A stretch of 8,761 bases of DNA, taken from positions 1 to 8,761 of the forward strand of contig CANROR010000051.1 in the NCBI GenBank assembly GCA_947632275.1. The letters are read 5' to 3'. Every line of letters begins with the position of its first letter. Positions within the stretch are counted from its first letter, which is position 1. This document shows positions 6,110-8,761 of this stretch, one piece after another. Origin of the DNA: an uncultured Bacilli bacterium (GTDB lineage Bacteria > Bacillota_I > Bacilli_A > RF39 > UBA660). The position numbers and the translations under genes were made by a program. The notes under the pieces are model-generated. The model saw only the letters and a program-made list of their open reading frames with translations, did not search any database and was not told the origin of the DNA.

Positions 6110-6637
6110 TTGAATAATGTTTTTTGGGTAAATGAAAAAAGTAGATTATTAAAGAATATTAAAGCGGGTAAATTTAGAGTTTTTATAGGTCCTATAGTCG
6201 ATTTTTTATTAATCTTAATAGTTTTGGCAATCTTAGGAATGAATGAACCTAAGTTATATTTAGAAATTCCCACAGGCTTAACTATTATTTTATTAGGTTT
6301 TGTCTATTTGATTTATAGTTTTCTGAGAGGCTTAAAAGAAATGTATATATATAAAGTAATTCATAATTTAGCAATAGTAAAAAATGCTAATAATTTTATA
6401 TTAGTTAGACCTCATGAAGATAATAGCGTAGAACATATGAAAGAAAACATTGAAAAAATAATTACGGAAAACAATTTTTTAGGTTATGATATATTTGAAT
6501 TTAAAAATTGTAAATTATTAAAAGAAACGAGAAAATATTTGGACTTTGAAGGCTATGATAAAAATGGCTTAAAAAAATTTAAAATATATAAAATATATGT
6601 TGATAACGAAAATTTAAGGGTGGATAATAATGCTTAA
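6110..6637 (+). CDS. Two-pass membrane protein of unknown function, cassette gene 1
   Basis: I do not recognise this 175-residue protein. It has a short basic N-terminus, two hydrophobic segments (about 24-43 and 56-73) and a soluble C-terminal region of about 100 residues, probably cytoplasmic, with alternating charged and hydrophobic residues that suggest a small alpha/beta domain. The start is a TTG at 6110: GAGGTG (6097-6102) lies seven bases ahead, the next in-frame Met is residue 44 inside the protein, and the nearby ATG at 6117 is out of frame and stops after four codons. It is the first gene of a four-gene run behind the TA-tract promoter and overlaps the next gene by eight bases. All six Arg codons are AGA or AGG, unlike the mixed CGN/AGR use in rluB. 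A broad role at the membrane is the most that can be inferred. Confidence 0.8.
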   Translation: MNNVFWVNEKSRLLKNIKAGKFRVFIGPIVDFLLILIVLAILGMNEPKLYLEIPTGLTIILLGFVYLIYSFLRGLKEMYIYKVIHNLAIVKNANNFILVRPHEDNSVEHMKENIEKIITENNFLGYDIFEFKNCKLLKETRKYLDFEGYDKNGLKKFKIYKIYVDNENLRVDNNA

Positions 6638-7133
6638 GTTGATTTTAGAAAGAATAATTGTTTTTGGTTTAATTTTTGCTTTAGGATTTGCTTTTTCTAG
6701 TAATGCTGGTAAAAAATATCAAAATCTTGAACAAAATTTTAAAAATGATATTACGCAAGTAATGGATAAATATAATTATATTGAAGCAGATAAATCTATT
6801 TGGGATTATAGATTTGTTAATGGTAATAATGAAATTACTTACGAAGTAACTATAAATCCTCAACAAGTTAAAGTTAAGGAAATTCATCAAAAAATTAATT
6901 TTACTGATTTAGTTGAATTAACTCAAAATTACGAACTTTTAAGAGAAATTTATACTGATGATACTGTTAATTATGCGATTGAGACAGAAAAACTATATAC
7001 AGAATTTTTAAATACTAAAGAAGAACAAAGATTCCATGAATATGATAATAAACGGGAAATTTCAATAGCAATTGAAAATTCGACTGATATAGAAAATACA
7101 TATGAGTTAAATTATCAAATTAGATTTTTTTAG
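6630..7133 (+). CDS. Single-pass membrane-anchored protein of unknown function, cassette gene 2
   Basis: I do not recognise this 167-residue protein. It begins with a positively charged stretch and one hydrophobic segment (about 8-23, ending SSNAG), either a signal anchor or an uncleaved signal peptide; there is no lipobox cysteine. The remaining 140 residues, rich in Glu, Asn, Tyr and Ile, would lie outside the cytoplasm and look like a mixed helix and strand domain, ending in alternating strand-like sequence (NYQIRFF). AAGGGTGG (6616-6623) precedes the ATG by six bases. It overlaps gene 1, so the two are coupled and may form a complex. Five of its six Arg codons are AGA. Confidence 0.78.
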   Translation: MLKLILERIIVFGLIFALGFAFSSNAGKKYQNLEQNFKNDITQVMDKYNYIEADKSIWDYRFVNGNNEITYEVTINPQQVKVKEIHQKINFTDLVELTQNYELLREIYTDDTVNYAIETEKLYTEFLNTKEEQRFHEYDNKREISIAIENSTDIENTYELNYQIRFF

Positions 7134-7151
7134 ATTAAAGAGAGGTGCAGA

Positions 7152-7478
7152 ATGGGAACTTTAATTATAATTGCAATAATAGTAATAGGAATATTATCAG
7201 ATAAAATATTTTTAAAAAAACAAGGCCAAGTATATGGTAAAATTGTGAATTATGTTATCGAAAATGATAAACATTATCCTGTGTTTCAATTTGAAACTAA
7301 AGATGGTAAAGTAATCGAGGCCCGAAATACAACATATTTAGAAGAATTAAGTGTTGAGGAGGCTTATACTGATGAAGCTAGGGAATTTTTAAAGAAAGGT
7401 TTACCTATTGAACACGTTTTAATCTATTATGATAAGAAAAATCCTGAGAATTTTATTCCTCAATGGATAGATAGGTAG
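7152..7478 (+). CDS. DUF3592-like membrane-anchored small protein, cassette gene 3
   Basis: The 108-residue product has one N-terminal membrane segment (about 3-16), then a short beta-type domain. GQVYGKIVNYVIENDKHYPV, the following FQFETKDGKVIEA, and the late VLIYYDKKNPENFIP follow the pattern of DUF3592 proteins (a G-x-V strand, Y-P-V-F-x-F, D-G, and Y-D-x-x-N-P). That family is widespread, membrane-bound and of unknown function, so the label gives topology rather than activity. The ribosome site AGAGGTG lies at 7141-7147. It sits 18 bases after gene 2 and 15 before gene 4, consistent with one transcript. The family assignment is by eye. Confidence 0.75.
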   Translation: MGTLIIIAIIVIGILSDKIFLKKQGQVYGKIVNYVIENDKHYPVFQFETKDGKVIEARNTTYLEELSVEEAYTDEAREFLKKGLPIEHVLIYYDKKNPENFIPQWIDR

Positions 7479-7493
7479 AAAGGAGGTATTAAA

Positions 7494-7682
7494 ATGCTTA
7501 AAATTATATTAGCATGTATTTTAGGCCTTTGTGGATTATTTTTACTTTTAGCACCTAAAAAATATTTAGTTAATCCCGCGAAAGTTAAAGATGAAGCAAC
7601 TATGGAAAAAAATATCAAAAGTTCGCGAATTGCTGGTATTTTATTTTTACTATTAGCCATTTTGGACTTTTTTGTTTTATAA
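7494..7682 (+). CDS. 62-residue two-helix membrane protein, cassette gene 4
   Basis: This tiny protein has two hydrophobic helices (about 3-20 and 46-61) joined by a polar loop, APKKYLVNPAKVKDEATMEK and onward. The hairpin layout with a Pro-Lys turn after helix 1 and a Ser-Arg before helix 2 resembles small uncharacterised Bacillota membrane proteins, but I cannot name the family. Translation is well supported: AAAGGAGGT (7479-7487) is the strongest ribosome site in the cassette, six bases before the ATG. It is the last gene of the run and is followed at once by a terminator. Such small proteins often modulate a partner in the membrane, but that is inference. Confidence 0.72.
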   Translation: MLKIILACILGLCGLFLLLAPKKYLVNPAKVKDEATMEKNIKSSRIAGILFLLLAILDFFVL

Positions 7683-7705
7683 AGCTAACTAATGTTAGTT
7701 TTTTT
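7681..7705 (+). terminator. Intrinsic terminator of the membrane cassette
   Basis: CTAAC (7685-7689) and GTTAG (7694-7698) form a stem with a TAAT loop, extended by one G-U pair and further A-T pairs with the T run at 7699-7705. It starts at the stop codon of cassette gene 4 and lies opposite the last codons of the convergent radical SAM gene, so it occupies coding sequence on the other strand. Confidence 0.7.
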
Positions 7706-8617
7706 ATGGCAATTTATCCCTTGATAAATATCTCTTTTAACCATCTCTTTATCAATATCATTTAAAACTACAAATTTTTTGGTTAACCAAGTTGGTGTAA
7801 TTAGATCTTCAAGGGTGGGATCCCCTGTGATTCTTTCAATTACAATTTTTTCATTTAAATAAGCTAATTCATCACAAACAATATCGACGAATTCCTCTTT
7901 CGTTAAAACTGGGAATTTTTCTTCTTGGTATCTATTTGCTAGTTCAGTATCTTTATTAATAAATAAAGCATGAATTTTAACCCCATCAATTTTTAAATCA
8001 TTTAAGTATTTAACTGTCTTTAGCATATCTTCTTTAGTTTCATAAGGCAGGCCATTAATAATATGAGCTACGGTGAAAACCTTAATTTTTTGTAAGTCTT
8101 GGACCGCTTTAGTAAAAGTATCAACATCATGACCGCGATTAATGTATTTTAAAGTTTCTTCCTTACTACTTTGAAGACCCAGTTCAATAGTTAAAAAGGT
8201 CTTTTTGTTTAACTCTTTAAAGTATGCTAAATATTCTTGAGATAAACAATCGGGACGGGTGGCAATACTAATCCCAACCACTTTAGGAATTGTTAAAATT
8301 AAATCTATATATTTTTGTAAAACTTCCACGGGACCATAAGTATTAGTTCCGGCTTGAAAATAAGCAATATAATAACTATCCGGCCATTTCTTTTCCATAA
8401 TCTTTTTGGCATGGTCAAATTGTTCTAATAAGTCCTGAGAATCAAGGGTAATGTTACTTTTACTGTTATCTTTGCAAAAAATACACCCCCCACTTTTTTT
8501 GTTGGGACAAGAAAATCCTAAATCAAGAGGTACTTTAAAAACTTTTTTCCCAAATTTTTGTTTATAAAAATAATTTAAAGTATGATATCGTTTATTATCT
8601 AAAGAATATTTAAACAT
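7685..8617 (-). CDS. Radical SAM protein, TIGR01212 family (YtqA/YhcC type)
   Basis: A 310-residue radical SAM enzyme expected to bind a 4Fe-4S cluster and cleave S-adenosylmethionine; the substrate of this family is, to my knowledge, not firmly known. The cluster motif is Cys37, Cys45 and Cys48 in GFSCPNKKSGGCIFC (CX7CX2C), a little shorter between the first two Cys than in many relatives. The family stretch YFQAGTNTYGPVEVL (85-99), IATRPDC (118-124), ELGLQS, NRGHD, HIINGLPYE and KIHALFI are all present in order. Length is normal for the family. The ribosome site AAGGGA (8623-8628 read on this strand) is five bases before the ATG. It is transcribed alone, convergent with the membrane cassette and divergent from the gene leaving the window. 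Confidence 0.9.
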   Translation of the reverse strand: MFKYSLDNKRYHTLNYFYKQKFGKKVFKVPLDLGFSCPNKKSGGCIFCKDNSKSNITLDSQDLLEQFDHAKKIMEKKWPDSYYIAYFQAGTNTYGPVEVLQKYIDLILTIPKVVGISIATRPDCLSQEYLAYFKELNKKTFLTIELGLQSSKEETLKYINRGHDVDTFTKAVQDLQKIKVFTVAHIINGLPYETKEDMLKTVKYLNDLKIDGVKIHALFINKDTELANRYQEEKFPVLTKEEFVDIVCDELAYLNEKIVIERITGDPTLEDLITPTWLTKKFVVLNDIDKEMVKRDIYQGINCHKKTNIS

Positions 8618-8639
8618 ATTTATCCCTTCTTAATTAGTC

Positions 8640-8668
8640 ATTTTAACAAATAAATAAAAGTTTTACAA
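8640..8668 (-). promoter_or_regulatory. Promoter of the radical SAM gene
   Basis: On the - strand TTGTAA (8668-8663) and TAAAAT (8645-8640) are separated by 17 bases. A TG one base before the -10 gives an extended -10 element. Transcription would begin near 8633, leaving a short leader with the AAGGGA ribosome site. Confidence 0.55.
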
Positions 8669-8712
8669 ACATAATTTCTTTTGCTCAGCTCTAAGGAGTG
8701 AAAATTTTTCGC

Positions 8713-8752
8713 AATCAACCAATTTGATATAATATAGAAAAGGTGGTTGATT
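8713..8752. repeat. 8-bp inverted repeat around the promoter of the gene leaving the window
   Basis: AATCAACC (8713-8720) and GGTTGATT (8745-8752) are exact reverse complements. They flank the extended -10 promoter at 8725-8733, and the right arm overlaps the end of the AGGTGG ribosome site (8741-8746). It could be an operator; chance occurrence in A/T-rich DNA is possible, although four of eight pairs in each arm include C or G bases. Confidence 0.5.
8725..8733 (+). promoter_or_regulatory. Extended -10 promoter for the gene at the right edge
   Basis: TGA followed by a perfect TATAAT (8728-8733) forms an extended -10 element. The -35 area (about 8705-8710) is poor, as is common with extended -10 promoters. 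The transcript would start about 8740, almost at the ribosome site. Confidence 0.55.
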
Positions 8753-8755
8753 AAA

Positions 8756-8761
8756 TTGATG
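8756..8761 (+). CDS. First codons of a gene running off the right edge
   Basis: AGGTGG at 8741-8746 is followed by TTG at 8756 and an in-frame ATG at 8759. Either could be the start; TTG is better spaced (nine bases) and a TTG start is also used at 6110. Nothing can be said about the product. Confidence 0.4.

Noticed and set aside
5980..6273. 97-codon open frame on the - strand opposite cassette gene 1
   Set aside because: It overlaps the supported gene at 6110, crosses the TA tract (giving a meaningless alternating Tyr-Ile run) and has no better start signals; a shadow frame.
6681..6890. 69-codon open frame on the - strand
   Set aside because: Lies wholly inside cassette gene 2, with composition typical of the reverse of A/T-rich coding DNA.
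7460..7660. 66-codon open frame on the - strand
   Set aside because: Antisense to cassette gene 4, which has a strong ribosome site and clear two-helix layout; no ribosome site for the reverse frame was seen.
8675..8709. Hairpin with T run between the radical SAM gene and the right-edge gene, and a nine-codon GTG frame after AAGGAG
   Set aside because: The stem needs two G-U pairs, there is no upstream gene on that strand to terminate, and the tiny frame has no support beyond its ribosome-like site.
1..8761. Mycoplasma-like code with TGA as Trp
   Set aside because: Trp positions use TGG, and TGA ends spmA and ku at the expected lengths.

Overview
The window reads as a low-GC Bacillota chromosome. 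It is strongly A/T-rich, starts mostly with ATG (one clear TTG), has AGGAGG-like ribosome sites, and uses the standard code: TGG encodes Trp, and TGA ends the spmA and ku frames. The block dacB-spmA-spmB-rluB matches the gene order known from Bacillus subtilis and other endospore formers, so the organism is, or descends from, a spore former. It could be an uncultured Bacilli-like or Clostridia-like lineage; the sequence alone does not settle which.

Layout. 1-1379: an AAA_14/DUF4143 ATPase gene whose promoter lies between two near-identical 36-bp imperfect palindromes. 1380-4350: dacB (D-Ala-D-Ala carboxypeptidase), spmA and spmB (spore core dehydration membrane proteins), translationally coupled on the + strand, then rluB (23S rRNA pseudouridine synthase). 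The dacB start codon lies inside a perfect 16-bp inverted repeat followed by a T run. 5965-4345 on the - strand: a compact two-gene non-homologous end-joining module, ku followed by a ligase-only LigD, the two frames overlapping. The promoter in front of ku resembles a forespore sigma-G promoter. 6054-7705 on the + strand: a four-gene cassette of small, mostly unrecognised membrane proteins (one DUF3592-like). Its promoter has a (TA)10 tract filling almost the whole -35/-10 spacer, a classic design for phase variation. 8617-7685 on the - strand: a TIGR01212/YtqA-type radical SAM protein. 8618-8761: a divergent promoter region and the first codons of a gene that leaves the window.

How the parts fit. 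DacB trims spore cortex peptides while SpmA/SpmB support core dehydration. Ku/LigD repairs double-strand breaks when no second chromosome is available, as in a dormant spore. Left and centre of the window therefore share a possible sporulation theme. The AAA_14 gene and the membrane cassette look like accessory insertions between conserved blocks. The cassette has a noticeably different Arg codon choice (10 of 12 Arg codons in its first two genes are AGA). The most interesting items are the TA-tract promoter with its unknown membrane cassette, the twin palindromes, the start-codon hairpin of dacB, and the sigma-G-like control of a minimal NHEJ module.
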